A stretch of DNA of 64,000 bases from Kitasatospora sp. NBC_00240 (GTDB lineage Bacteria > Actinomycetota > Actinomycetes > Streptomycetales > Streptomycetaceae), in NCBI RefSeq assembly GCF_026342405.1, contig NZ_JAPEMU010000001.1:6820001-6884000 (forward strand), in the 5' to 3' direction. Positions 42,516 through 50,921 of this stretch are shown here, one piece after another. Made by a program: the position numbers and the translations under genes. The notes under the pieces were generated by a model. It saw nothing but the letters and a program-made list of their open reading frames with translations, was not told the DNA's origin and did not search any database. Position 1 is the stretch's first letter; the number at the start of each line of letters is the position of its first letter.

Positions 42516-42544
42516 GAGCGCCGGGCCCGCAGACGGGCGGACAG

Positions 42545-42586
42545 GGTGAAGGCCCGCAACTCCCGCAGGAGTTGCGGGCCTTCACC
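42545..42586 (+). terminator. Strong hairpin terminator
   Basis: Perfect 19-bp stem (42545-42563 with 42568-42586) with loop CGCA, 30 bp after the MFS stop. Ends the exporter transcript and directly abuts the CMD gene fragment. Confidence 0.85.
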
Positions 42587-42588
42587 TG

Positions 42589-42708
42589 TTGCGCCTTGCC
42601 TACGAGGTCTTCGCCGAGCTGGACGACGTTACCGGGAAGGACGCGCCCATGCCGGCCCAGCGACCTGCAACTTCAGCAGTGGACGGGCCCTTGATCCGTC
42701 TGCGCTGA
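42589..42708 (+). pseudogene. 3' fragment of a second CMD-family gene
   Basis: The frame from 42589 reads LRLAYEVFAELDDVTGKDA, nearly the same as the C-terminus of the CMD protein at 36007 (LRVAQEVFAELDEAAGKDA). The DNA is also close over about 45 bp. Everything upstream of this point in the gene is missing, and the reading continues to a stop at 42708. This is a remnant of a paralogue. The following 42709-43025 shows no gene. Confidence 0.7.
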
Positions 42709-43025
42709 CCGGCAACGACAGGTGCGCCGGCGATCTCCAGGAGCGTGAGCTCGGCGGATCCGTCCACGGCCACCAGCTCCCCGCGGGGTACTGATCGGCA
42801 GCCGCCGAGCAGGCGCGCTCTTGGTTCGCCCCATGAATTGCAGCGGCCGTTCGGGCGTCAACCGTGCTGCAGCCCGATGATCACCCAGGAATTCATCTGC
42901 CGGGTCATACGGGCGGCGGCCATTGACCCGTCGGAACCCCGCTGCCTACCGTTTTGCCGCCCACGCAATTCGGACTCCTGGATCGCGTTGACCCGATCAG
43001 ATGCCCGTCGGCACAAGGAGTTGGC

Positions 43026-43451
43026 ATGTCCGCGCACCCGTGGTGTCTCGGCGTCCTCCTCGCAACGGCTGTGGGCGCGGTCCTCGCGTTGCCCGCCACG
43101 CTGGTCGGCATCCACCTGCCGACCAGCGCGCACGTCGCGTCGACATCGACATCGACATCGACATCGACCACGTTCGACGGCGCCAAGTCGGACCTGACGT
43201 TCGACGGCGCAGGGGCGGCATCGGGCGGTGGCGGCAACTCCCGCCTGCTGATCGGCTACGCGAACCGGGGCGGCGAACCGGCGCTGGAAGGTCCCCTCCC
43301 GAAGCGGCAACTACAGCCTGGTCCCTGCCCACAGCGGCCCGGTCGTCACCGAGGCGGGTGCGAGCAGCGGGGCGGCCCTTGCCGGGTGGCCCTGCTCCCG
43401 TGCGGCGACGCGGATTTACCCCTTCACGACGGTCGGCTGAGGGTGCCCTGA
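43026..43451 (+). CDS. Small secreted or membrane protein, probably frameshifted
   Basis: 141 residues from the ATG at 43026 behind AAGGAG. The N-terminus is a signal peptide or anchor (CLGVLLATAVGAVLALPA). A run of Ser-Thr dipeptides follows, encoded by a CGACAT-type 6-bp repeat at about 43136-43175. After about residue 75 the frame becomes unlike protein (PKRQLQPGPCPQRPGRH). Another frame then reads SGNYSLVPAHSGPVV and ends at 43440, which looks far more natural. A single frameshift near 43290-43310 is likely. Function unknown. Confidence 0.5.
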   Translation: MSAHPWCLGVLLATAVGAVLALPATLVGIHLPTSAHVASTSTSTSTSTTFDGAKSDLTFDGAGAASGGGGNSRLLIGYANRGGEPALEGPLPKRQLQPGPCPQRPGRHRGGCEQRGGPCRVALLPCGDADLPLHDGRLRVP

Positions 43452-43540
43452 CCTTCTCCGGGAGCACGATGTCCAGGCCGCCCCGTGCGGGCCCGGACAA
43501 CTGTGCTCGTCACCGACACCACCCCCTGTAGAGGAAACAG

Positions 43541-44701
43541 ATGTCCATCTCCAAGACGGTTCAGCGCTGCGCCATCACGGTCACCGCGCTGGCATCGACG
43601 TTCGCGATCTCGCAGCCGGCATTCGCGGCGGGCGGCAACGTGGCGATCGATTGGTCGATTCCGGATACGCCCGCGTCGGGACTGACCGACATCACCTTCC
43701 CGTTGACCGTCAACCCGGATACGGCCCATCAAACGGGCCTGTACTTCGCGCAGGAGTTCGGCTTCAAGAACACCAAGAAGATCGGGTACACGGGCCTGCA
43801 GCCGCGCCCCGACAGCGGCGGACACGAGCGGCTGCACGGAGTCTTCTCCTACTTCGGCGCCGGCGTCTCAAGCAGCGACTCGAACTGCTCGACGGGTGCC
43901 GACGGAGGTGACGGAGTGAGCTGCGCGGTGGACTTCGACGGGGTCTACGGTCACACATACGCTCTCAAGGTGGCCCGCACCGGTACGGACACCTGGACCG
44001 GGACCGCGACCGACACGGTCACCAACGCCTCCCACCACATCGGTACCTACACTGTGCCCGCGGACAGCGGCAACCTGATGGGTTGGTACGTCGGCTTCGT
44101 CGAGTACTACCTCGGTGTACCCAGTTGCTCGCAACTCCTGCGCTCCGACGTGGTGTTCGGCGCCCCGACCAGCACCAACGCAGGCGGACCGACCGGCACG
44201 AGCAAGGCGGGCAAGGAGTACGCCGACTGCATCGGCCAGGCCGGCTACCAGGCGACGCAGGTCGGCAACGGCACACACGTCGTGCGAGGTTCCCAGCAAA
44301 CCCGTGCGACGACGAAGCCCGCCGCCGCGCCGGCCGCTGCGCCCACCACACCGGCACAGGCCCCCGCCGCGTCCGGCGCCACCGTCCCTGCCGCGTCGGC
44401 ACGGGCCGGCGACCCCGCATCCGAGGCGGCCACCCCCACCGGCTCGGCCGGATCGGACCCGACGAGTGCCCCCGCAGGGGAGGACTCGGCTGAGCACCAA
44501 GCCGTGGCCGCCACCGGATCGGACCCGACGAGTGCCCCGGGAGAGGAGGACTCGGCTGAGCACCAAGCCGTGGCCGCCACCGGGTCGAACTCCGTCCTGC
44601 CGGAAAGCGTGGGCGCGGGCGCCGGTGCGCTCGTCGTCGGGGGCGCCGCGCTGTGGGCGGTCCGGCGCCGCAATAAGCTCAGCCGGTCCACGCACCGGTA
44701 G
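43541..44701 (+). CDS. Secreted surface protein (DUF3472-like) with tandem repeats and C-terminal anchor
   Basis: 386 residues from the ATG at 43541, with AGAGGAAAC upstream. A signal peptide ends near AFAAGG. A ~190-residue beta-rich domain follows, with W/Y/G patterns like DUF3472 (DFDGVYGHTYALKV, then IGTYTVPADSG). A Pro/Ala/Thr-rich stalk includes two 22-residue repeats (GSDPTSAP...). The C-terminus is a hydrophobic segment plus RRRNK. LPESVG precedes the TM, where a sortase signal LPxTG/LAxTG would be, but Thr is replaced. Likely surface-displayed; sugar or peptidoglycan binding is a guess. Confidence 0.7.
   Translation: MSISKTVQRCAITVTALASTFAISQPAFAAGGNVAIDWSIPDTPASGLTDITFPLTVNPDTAHQTGLYFAQEFGFKNTKKIGYTGLQPRPDSGGHERLHGVFSYFGAGVSSSDSNCSTGADGGDGVSCAVDFDGVYGHTYALKVARTGTDTWTGTATDTVTNASHHIGTYTVPADSGNLMGWYVGFVEYYLGVPSCSQLLRSDVVFGAPTSTNAGGPTGTSKAGKEYADCIGQAGYQATQVGNGTHVVRGSQQTRATTKPAAAPAAAPTTPAQAPAASGATVPAASARAGDPASEAATPTGSAGSDPTSAPAGEDSAEHQAVAATGSDPTSAPGEEDSAEHQAVAATGSNSVLPESVGAGAGALVVGGAALWAVRRRNKLSRSTHR
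44450..44581 (+). repeat. Two tandem 66-bp coding repeats
   Basis: Units 44450-44515 and 44516-44581 are nearly identical and each encodes 22 residues starting GSDPTSAP and ending HQAVAAT. They lie in the stalk of the surface protein; such repeats vary in number between strains. Confidence 0.85.
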
Positions 44702-44906
44702 GTCGGACCGCAGCACGCCCACCGCCGCGATCTCCCGCCGTCTTCCCGACCGTGGTCGGGAGGGTACCCCAGCAGGTGGCCAGAGCATGCGGGAGCGCCG
44801 GGCCGAGTCCGTCCGCCGCGTCGTCGGCGTCCCCCTGGCGACCGGCAGTTCCCGGTCCGGGGCGCACGCCAGTGTCCTGCCTCTGACCTGCGGAAATGGC
44901 ACATCG

Positions 44907-44960
44907 AAGCTCCGGTGGTTGGGGGCGACCTGAGAAGGTCGCCCCGTTCAACCGGAGCTT
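44907..44960. terminator. Hairpin between convergent genes
   Basis: Arms 44907-44930 and 44937-44960 pair at 19 or 20 of 24 positions, with a 9-bp perfect GC stem next to the loop TGAGAA. The gap 44702-45050 contains no gene. Confidence 0.65.
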
Positions 44961-45050
44961 CACCGCATCCGTGACGGTCCGGTCCGGAAACCTCGCACCA
45001 CCGGAAGGCCGGCATCGGTGTGAGTGCGGTGGACCACCGGAGAGTACGGG

Positions 45051-46001
45051 CTACCCGAGCCTGCCGGTACGACGACCTGATGCCGCGTCATGGGCGCTGC
45101 CGGCGGCGGCGAGTGCGGGGTCGTCGGCGAGCAGGACGGCGGTGGCCCCAGCGCGGTCGAGCAACTGCCTCAGCCGGTGTTGCAGTGGCCCGGGGCCGGT
45201 CGCCACGGAGCCGGCGAGGACGACGGGTCCGTGCAGGTGGTCGTCATTCACGTCGCGGGCGATCCGGCACAGGTGATGTGCCGCCAGGTCGATTGCCGCG
45301 ACTGCTTCCGGGTCGCCCTGTTGGGCCGCCGGACCGAGCAATGGCGCCAGTGTGGACAGGTGTTGTGGTGTGCCCCGGTAGGACCAGCGGAGCAGGCTGC
45401 CGTGGTCGTGGCAGCCGGTGCGGGCGAGGACGGCGCCGACCAGCGGGCCGGTGGAGGCGTTGTCCCGCAGTCCGGCCAGGGCCCGGCGCACGGCCTCGCG
45501 GCCGAGCCACTGGCCACCGCCCTCGTCGCCGAGCAGCCAGCCGAGGCCGCCGCTGGTCCGGGTCACCACCCCGTGTTCGACCCTGCAGGCGATCGAGCCG
45601 GTGCCGGCGATCAGCACCGTGCCGTCGGGGTCGCTGGTCCCGGCGGCGAAGGCGATGACCGCGTCCGAGGTCAGCTGGAGAGGGGTCCCGGGCTGCAGGG
45701 CGAAGGCCCTTCGGGCGTCGGCGGCGAAGGCGTCCACGGCGGCGGGGTCGCCGAGGGCGCGGTAGCCGGAGAGGCCGATCAGGCAGTGCGTCACCCGTCC
45801 GGGGTCCGCTCCGTCCAGGGCCTGCCGGACGGCGTCGGCCAGCCGGGCCAGTGCGGTGGCGACGCCATGGGAAGCGGGGTTGCCGCCGGGGGCCGTGCCC
45901 CGTCCGAGCACCTGACCGTGCTCGTCCAGTGCGACGGCCCTGGTGGTGGTTCCGCCCACGTCGAGGCCGAGGCCGATGCCGGGGCGGGTGAGGGCGCTCA
46001 C
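45051..46001 (-). CDS. BadF/BcrA-type sugar kinase (N-acetylglucosamine kinase-like)
   Basis: 316 residues from the GTG at 46001, which overlaps the murQ stop; the frame remains open to 46067. ASKHA ATPase motifs: GLDVGGTTTRAVALDE (phosphate 1), GTGSIACRV with GLGWLLGDEGGG (phosphate 2/linker), and LAGSVATG (adenosine). The GDEGGG motif is usual in the BadF-type GlcNAc and MurNAc kinases. Translationally coupled to murQ, so it probably phosphorylates GlcNAc or MurNAc at the start of amino-sugar catabolism. Confidence 0.85.
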   Translation of the reverse strand: MSALTRPGIGLGLDVGGTTTRAVALDEHGQVLGRGTAPGGNPASHGVATALARLADAVRQALDGADPGRVTHCLIGLSGYRALGDPAAVDAFAADARRAFALQPGTPLQLTSDAVIAFAAGTSDPDGTVLIAGTGSIACRVEHGVVTRTSGGLGWLLGDEGGGQWLGREAVRRALAGLRDNASTGPLVGAVLARTGCHDHGSLLRWSYRGTPQHLSTLAPLLGPAAQQGDPEAVAAIDLAAHHLCRIARDVNDDHLHGPVVLAGSVATGPGPLQHRLRQLLDRAGATAVLLADDPALAAAGSAHDAASGRRTGRLG

Positions 46002-46933
46002 CGGTACTCCGCGGCGGGCCCCGGTCCGGCCAGAGCCCGGACGGCGGCCCACGGGCGGCCGCCGCACGTGGCCAGTGCCTGACGCGCCGTCATTGGGGTG
46101 GCCCCGGCGGCCAGGACCACCAGCGCGGTCGGGGTCTCACCGTCGCAGGAGTCGAGTGCGGCCAGCGCCTCCGCGGGGGTCGCCTGGCATGCGGTGGCAA
46201 GGGTGCGGGCCGCCCGTTCGCGCAGCTTGGCGTTGCCGGCCGAGGCGGACACCATCAGGTTGGACCAGGTGTGGCCGCTGCGGACCATCAGGGTGGTGGA
46301 GAAGGCGTTGAGGGCGAGCTTCTGGGCGGTGCCGGCCTTCATTCGGGTCGATCCGGTGACCACCTCCGGTCCGGTCGCCAGCACGACGTGCAGGTCGGCG
46401 AGGCCGGCGAGCGGGGCCGAGGGGTCGCAGCTGATCAGGGCGGTGCTGGTGCCGACCGTGCGGGCGGCGGTCAGCGCGCCGGCCACGTAGGGAGTGCGGC
46501 CGCTGGCGGTGACGCCGATGACCAGGTCCGCCGAGGCCAGGTGGGAGGCGGCGAGGTCGGTGTCGGCACCGTGGTCCTCGGCGTCCTCTCTGGCCCGGTA
46601 CGCGGCGTCGGGCCCTCCGGCCAGGTGCGGGCAGAGGGTTTCGGGGCCGACCCCGTAGGTGGGTTCCAGCTCCAGCGCGTCCCCCAGGGCGATCCGCCCG
46701 CCGGCTCCCGCGCCGAAGTAGTGGATGCGGCCACCCCTCTCCAGCGCCGCGAGCCCGGCCTCGACCAGGTCGCCGAGACCGGGCAGGGCGGCGGCCACCG
46801 CGGCCGGCACGGTGGCGTCGGCCTCGTTGATCAGGGTGAGGATCTCCATGGTGTTGAGGCGGTCCAGGCCCATGCTGGCGCCGTTGCGCAGCTCGGTGGG
46901 CGGCAGGTGGTCCAGGTGTGCTTCTGCGGGCAT
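45998..46933 (-). CDS. murQ: N-acetylmuramic acid 6-phosphate etherase
   Basis: 311 residues from the ATG at 46933. The SIS-domain protein shows IHYFGAGAGGRIALGDA (sugar-phosphate loop), EDHGADTDLA, GVTASGRTPYVAGAL, TGSTRMKAGTAQK and HTWSNLMV, all MurQ landmarks. It cleaves the D-lactyl ether of MurNAc-6-phosphate to give GlcNAc-6-phosphate and D-lactate in peptidoglycan recycling. It lies between a RpiR regulator and a sugar kinase, the usual MurNAc catabolic arrangement. Confidence 0.95.
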   Translation of the reverse strand: MPAEAHLDHLPPTELRNGASMGLDRLNTMEILTLINEADATVPAAVAAALPGLGDLVEAGLAALERGGRIHYFGAGAGGRIALGDALELEPTYGVGPETLCPHLAGGPDAAYRAREDAEDHGADTDLAASHLASADLVIGVTASGRTPYVAGALTAARTVGTSTALISCDPSAPLAGLADLHVVLATGPEVVTGSTRMKAGTAQKLALNAFSTTLMVRSGHTWSNLMVSASAGNAKLRERAARTLATACQATPAEALAALDSCDGETPTALVVLAAGATPMTARQALATCGGRPWAAVRALAGPGPAAEYR

Positions 46934-46960
46934 GGGAGGTCCTGTCGGGTAGGAGAGCCT

Positions 46961-47839
46961 TCAGCTTCGGGTGCGACCCAGGGTGCGGCTGCGAACCGCG
47001 TCGTGGGCCCGCTCCAGATCGTCCACGGCGCGCGGGTGCGAGCGCTGCGCGAGGGTCACGTACAGGCAGTCGAGGGCGGTGAGTTGGGCGCTGCGGGCGG
47101 CGGTGCCGCCGCTGCGGAAAGTGGTCTCCCTGGCGGAGGTGGTCAGCATCAGGTCGGCCTTCTCGGCGGCGGGGGAGCGGGGGCTGCTGGTGATCACGGC
47201 CGTGACCGCCCCCGAGCGGCGAGCCTCGGTGAGCACGTCCACCACCTCCCTGGACCGTCCCGAGTGGCTGACGGCGATCACCAGGTCGCCCGGGCGCAGC
47301 ACGGCGGCGCTCATCAGCGCGGCGTGCACATCGCTCCACCATGCGGCGGCGTGGCCGAGCCTGAGCAGTTTGCGGGCGCCGTCCTCGGCGGCCAGCGCGC
47401 TGGAGCCGACGCCGAAGAAGTCGATCCTGCGGGCTGCCTGCGCGGCGTCGGCGACGGCGGCGAGGGCGGTCAGGTCGAGCTGGGCGGCGGTCTCCTCGGC
47501 CGCGCGGGCGTTGGCGAAGCCGATCTTGCGGACCACCTGGTCCAGCGGCTCGTCGGGGCCGATGTCGGTTCCGAGGTCCAGCACGGCCCGGCCGTCGGCC
47601 CGCAACCGTTCGGCCTCGGCGGCCAGGCCGATCCGCAGTTGGGCGTAGCCGCGCAGGTCCAGGCTCCGGCAGAACCGGTGGACGGTCGCCTCCGAGGTGC
47701 CGCAGGCTCGGGCGAGCTCGGAGATGGTGCGCTCGGCGGCGGTGCCCGGGTCCTGGAGGACCAGATCGGCGATGCCGCGCTCGGCCCTGGGGAGGCTGTC
47801 GTGGAGGGAGCGGATGTGGTTGAGCAGATCGACTGGCAC
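46961..47839 (-). CDS. MurR/RpiR family transcriptional regulator
   Basis: 292 residues from the ATG at 47839. The N-terminal HTH_6 domain is ISELARACGTSEATVHRFCR. The C-terminal SIS domain (RIDFFGVGSSALAAEDGARK, then AVSHSGRSREVVDVL) binds a sugar phosphate such as MurNAc-6-P. It heads the murQ operon, 27 bp upstream of murQ, and is divergent from the ABC importer operon. It is therefore placed to control both. Confidence 0.92.
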   Translation of the reverse strand: MPVDLLNHIRSLHDSLPRAERGIADLVLQDPGTAAERTISELARACGTSEATVHRFCRSLDLRGYAQLRIGLAAEAERLRADGRAVLDLGTDIGPDEPLDQVVRKIGFANARAAEETAAQLDLTALAAVADAAQAARRIDFFGVGSSALAAEDGARKLLRLGHAAAWWSDVHAALMSAAVLRPGDLVIAVSHSGRSREVVDVLTEARRSGAVTAVITSSPRSPAAEKADLMLTTSARETTFRSGGTAARSAQLTALDCLYVTLAQRSHPRAVDDLERAHDAVRSRTLGRTRS

Positions 47840-48204
47840 GGGTGGCGATCCCTTCAGTGTGAAACTTATTTTCTTCAGAGAGCGGGACTGCCTGTCAATC
47901 CGCCCGCCTGGCCTGGGTTTTCAGTTCACTTGCGGCAATATGACGCAATATTACTTCTCAGTATGAAAGATATTTGCGGAAATTATTGACTGGATCGCGG
48001 GCTCGCCAGCACGATGGGCCCAGTCGGAAACCACTGCGGGAAGGAGAGCACGGTGCGTATCGTCGTCCGCCGTCCGCTCCTCCCGGGCGTCCGCTGTTGC
48101 GGCTGATTACCCCGCCGCTTCCCCGCTCATCTCTCGTTGACGCCACGTCGCCCTGCCGTGCCATCCCTGCCCGGACCGTTGCGGGCAGTTCCAAGGAGAC
48201 CGCC
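47840..48204. promoter_or_regulatory. Divergent promoter/operator region, rpiR operon / ABC importer operon
   Basis: 365 bp, A/T-rich compared with its surroundings between 47855 and 47995. An imperfect palindrome TGAAACTTATTTTCTTCA at 47860-47877 is a candidate operator just upstream of the rpiR gene. A second A/T-rich stretch (AGTATGAAAGATATTTGCGG, 47960-47979) may serve the rightward promoter. Operator assignment is inferred from symmetry and position only. Confidence 0.5.
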
Positions 48205-49260
48205 ATGCCCCGTTCGCCCGGGTCCGCCGTACCCGCTCTCGGCGCGCTGCTCACTCTGACCGCTGTCACCCTCACCGGCTGCGCCTCCAGCGCCGGCGCC
48301 AAGACCTCCGCGGTCGATGCGGCGGCAGTCGCGCTGCCCAGCACCGTCCCCGGCGGTACCACGCTCCGGGTGGCCGACCAGAACCTGCTGCTGCAGACCC
48401 TGCTGTCGGCCTCGGGTCAGGACAGCAACCTTCCCTACGACATCAGCTGGTCCGCCTTCCAGGGCGGCCCGGCGATCCTGGAGGCCTTCCGGGCCAAGGC
48501 CGTCGACGTCGGTTTCGTCGCCGACGCCCCGGTACTGGTGGCCCGGGCCGCCGGCCAGAAGGTGAGGATCGTCGGAGCGGTGCAGGGCAGCACCAGCTCC
48601 ACCCACCTGTGGACCTCGCCCACCAGCAAGGCCAGGACCCTGGCCGACCTCAAGGGAGCGAAGGTCGCCGTCACCGAGGGCACCACCCTCCAGGTGGCCG
48701 TTCTGCAGGCCCTGAAGAACGCGGGCCTCAAGTCCTCGGACGTCACCCTGGCCAAGCTCTCGCCGGTGGACACTCCGCCGGCACTCGGCGCGAACCAGGT
48801 GGACGTCGGCGCCCTGACCGAGCCCCTGGTCTCCAAGTACGACGCCGCCTACAGCGGCAAGGGCGCGCACGAGCTCGACGACGACAAGAACCTCACCAGC
48901 GGACTGCAGTTCCTGATCGCCCCCGACGCGGTCACCGCGGACCCGGCCAGGAGTGCCGCAGTGGCCGACCTGTCCGCCCGCTTCACCAGGGCCGAGCTGT
49001 GGCTGACCGCGCACAAGGACGTCTGGGTGCAGAAGTACTACGTGGAGACCCAGAAGCTCCCCAAGGCCATCGGGGACGCCGTGGTCGCCGACAGCGGCAC
49101 CGCCACCATTCCCACCTACGCCGCCGCCACGGCCGCGCTGCAGAAGGTCGCCGACCTGCTGGCTGACTACCAGGCGCTGCCCGCCAAGGTCGATGCCGCC
49201 GCCGCCTTCGACCAGCGCTTCGACGCCGTGCAGCAGGCCGCCGCGAAGTCGGCGGGCTGA
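48205..49260 (+). CDS. ABC substrate-binding lipoprotein (SsuA/NMT1-like)
   Basis: 351 residues from the ATG at 48205, with AAGGAGACC upstream. A signal peptide with lipobox LTGC anchors it. The mature part resembles the sulfonate/nitrate/thiamine-precursor binding group: ISWSAFQGGPAILEAFRAKA, then VDVGFVADAPVLVARAAG, KVAVTEGTTLQ, and ANQVDVGALTEP. This group binds small anionic or aromatic molecules, not usually sugars, so its place in an amino-sugar locus is unexpected. Confidence 0.85.
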   Translation: MPRSPGSAVPALGALLTLTAVTLTGCASSAGAKTSAVDAAAVALPSTVPGGTTLRVADQNLLLQTLLSASGQDSNLPYDISWSAFQGGPAILEAFRAKAVDVGFVADAPVLVARAAGQKVRIVGAVQGSTSSTHLWTSPTSKARTLADLKGAKVAVTEGTTLQVAVLQALKNAGLKSSDVTLAKLSPVDTPPALGANQVDVGALTEPLVSKYDAAYSGKGAHELDDDKNLTSGLQFLIAPDAVTADPARSAAVADLSARFTRAELWLTAHKDVWVQKYYVETQKLPKAIGDAVVADSGTATIPTYAAATAALQKVADLLADYQALPAKVDAAAAFDQRFDAVQQAAAKSAG

Positions 49261-49265
49261 GGGCC

Positions 49266-50114
49266 GTGACTGCCGCCGTGCGGGGCACCGAACCCCTCGC
49301 CGCCACCCCCGTACCCGCCGCCGCAGGCCGGCGGCCGCCCCGGCCGCTGGGCCCGCGCGCCCGGCGGGTTCCCTTCGCCCGCGCCGTGGGGCCGCTGCTG
49401 CTGCTGGCGGTGTGGCAGACCGCCTCCGCCGTCGGCTGGCTGGCCCCGGAGACCCTGGCTCCGCCCGGCACGGTCGCCGCAACAGGATGGGACCTGGCCC
49501 GCAGCGGGCAACTGGAGCACCACCTGTGGGTCTCCCTGCAACGGGCCGGCATCGGCCTCGTCTTCGGGGTGGCGGCGGCGGTGCTGCTGGCCCTGGCCGC
49601 CGGACTGACCCGGATCGGCGAGGCCGTGATCGACGGCACCGCCCAACTGCTGCGGGCCCTCCCGATCCTGGCCCTGGTACCGCTGGCCATCCTGTGGTTC
49701 GGCATCGGCGAGGAGGTGAAGATCATCCTGGTGGCGCTGGGCGTCTTCTTCCCCGTCTACGTCAACACCCAGGCGGTCCTGGCCGGGCTCGACCTCAAGT
49801 GGGTCGAACTGGCGCAGGCCGTCCGGCTGAACCGCCGTCAGTTCCTGCTGCGGATCGCCCTTCCCGGGGCCGCGCCCGGGTTCTTCACCGGACTGCGACT
49901 CTCGGTCACGGTCTCCTGGCTCGTGCTGGTGGTCAGCGAGCAGATCAACGCCTCCAGCGGCATCGGCTACCTCATGACCGAGGCCAGGACCTTCGGCCAG
50001 ACGGACGTGATCGTCGTCGGCCTGGTGGTCTACGGACTGCTCGGCCTGGTCTCCGACACCCTGGTCAGACTCCTGGAACGAAAGGCACTGCGATGGCGGA
50101 CCACCCTGGCCTGA
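49266..50114 (+). CDS. ABC permease (SsuC-like)
   Basis: 282 residues from the GTG at 49266, 5 bp after the binding-protein stop. Six or so membrane spans, with the EAA loop region as KWVELAQAVRLNRRQFLLRI followed by ALPGAAPGFFTGLRL. The WQTASAVGWLAPETLAPPG start and GIGYLMTEARTFGQTD near the end are typical of the SsuC/TauC type. Forms the membrane channel for the binding protein at 48205. Overlaps the ATPase gene by 22 bp. Confidence 0.9.
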   Translation: MTAAVRGTEPLAATPVPAAAGRRPPRPLGPRARRVPFARAVGPLLLLAVWQTASAVGWLAPETLAPPGTVAATGWDLARSGQLEHHLWVSLQRAGIGLVFGVAAAVLLALAAGLTRIGEAVIDGTAQLLRALPILALVPLAILWFGIGEEVKIILVALGVFFPVYVNTQAVLAGLDLKWVELAQAVRLNRRQFLLRIALPGAAPGFFTGLRLSVTVSWLVLVVSEQINASSGIGYLMTEARTFGQTDVIVVGLVVYGLLGLVSDTLVRLLERKALRWRTTLA

Positions 50115-50911
50115 CGGACGGCCCCGCGACCGACGGCCCCGCGGTCCGACTGCGCGGGCTGACCCGGTCCTTCGCCGGTCGGACCGTCCTCGACGGCATC
50201 GACTTCGACCTCCCGGCCGGGCAGTTCACCGCCCTGCTCGGGCACAGCGGCTCCGGCAAGTCCACGCTGCTGCGCGCGGTGGGCCGACTCGACCACGGGG
50301 TGGTCGGTTCCGGCAGCATCGACGTGCCCGGGCAGCACGCGGTGGTGTTCCAGGACGCCCGGCTGCTGCCTTGGGCCCGGGTGCTCGACAACGTGCTGCT
50401 GGGCCTGCCCGGACGCGAAGCCCGGGCCGCCGGGCGCACCCTGCTCGGCGAGGTTGGCCTGGCAGACAAGGAACGGGCCTGGCCCGGCACCCTGTCCGGC
50501 GGCGAGGCCCAACGCGCCGCCTTGGCACGGGCGTTGATCCGCGAGCCGGGCCTGCTGCTGCTGGACGAGCCCTTCGGGGCCCTGGACGCGCTGACCCGGA
50601 TCCGGATGCACGCCCTGCTGGTCCGGCTGTGCGCGCGACACCGCCCCGCCGTCCTCCTGGTCACCCATGACGTGGACGAGGCACTGGTCCTCGCCGACCG
50701 GGTACTGGTGCTGACGGCCGGCCGGATCTCGTTGGACCTGGACCTGCACCAGGAGGGCCTGGATCCCGACCGCACCCGTGGCACCCCGGCCTTCGCCGGG
50801 CTGCGCCGCCGCCTGCTGTCCGAACTCGGTGTGCGTGAGCAGGGCACGCTCGCCGAGGCGTGCCACGCCTCCCTTGATGAACGGTCACCTCTTCAGAACA
50901 GTGGGAAGTGA
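50093..50911 (+). CDS. ABC transporter ATPase (SsuB-like)
   Basis: 272 residues from the ATG at 50093. Walker A GHSGSGKST, Q-loop VVFQDARLLPW, signature LSGGEAQRAALARAL, Walker B LLLLDEPFGALD, H-loop LLVTHDVDEAL. The short Q-loop spacing and PW after it are typical of the SsuB/TauB ATPases. It completes the importer and is translationally coupled to the permease. Confidence 0.92.
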   Translation: MADHPGLTDGPATDGPAVRLRGLTRSFAGRTVLDGIDFDLPAGQFTALLGHSGSGKSTLLRAVGRLDHGVVGSGSIDVPGQHAVVFQDARLLPWARVLDNVLLGLPGREARAAGRTLLGEVGLADKERAWPGTLSGGEAQRAALARALIREPGLLLLDEPFGALDALTRIRMHALLVRLCARHRPAVLLVTHDVDEALVLADRVLVLTAGRISLDLDLHQEGLDPDRTRGTPAFAGLRRRLLSELGVREQGTLAEACHASLDERSPLQNSGK

Positions 50912-50921
50912 GGATTCCGCC

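Noticed and set aside
43136..43175. Microsatellite considered as a CRISPR or regulatory repeat
   Set aside because: It is an in-frame 6-bp coding repeat for Ser-Thr with no spacers.
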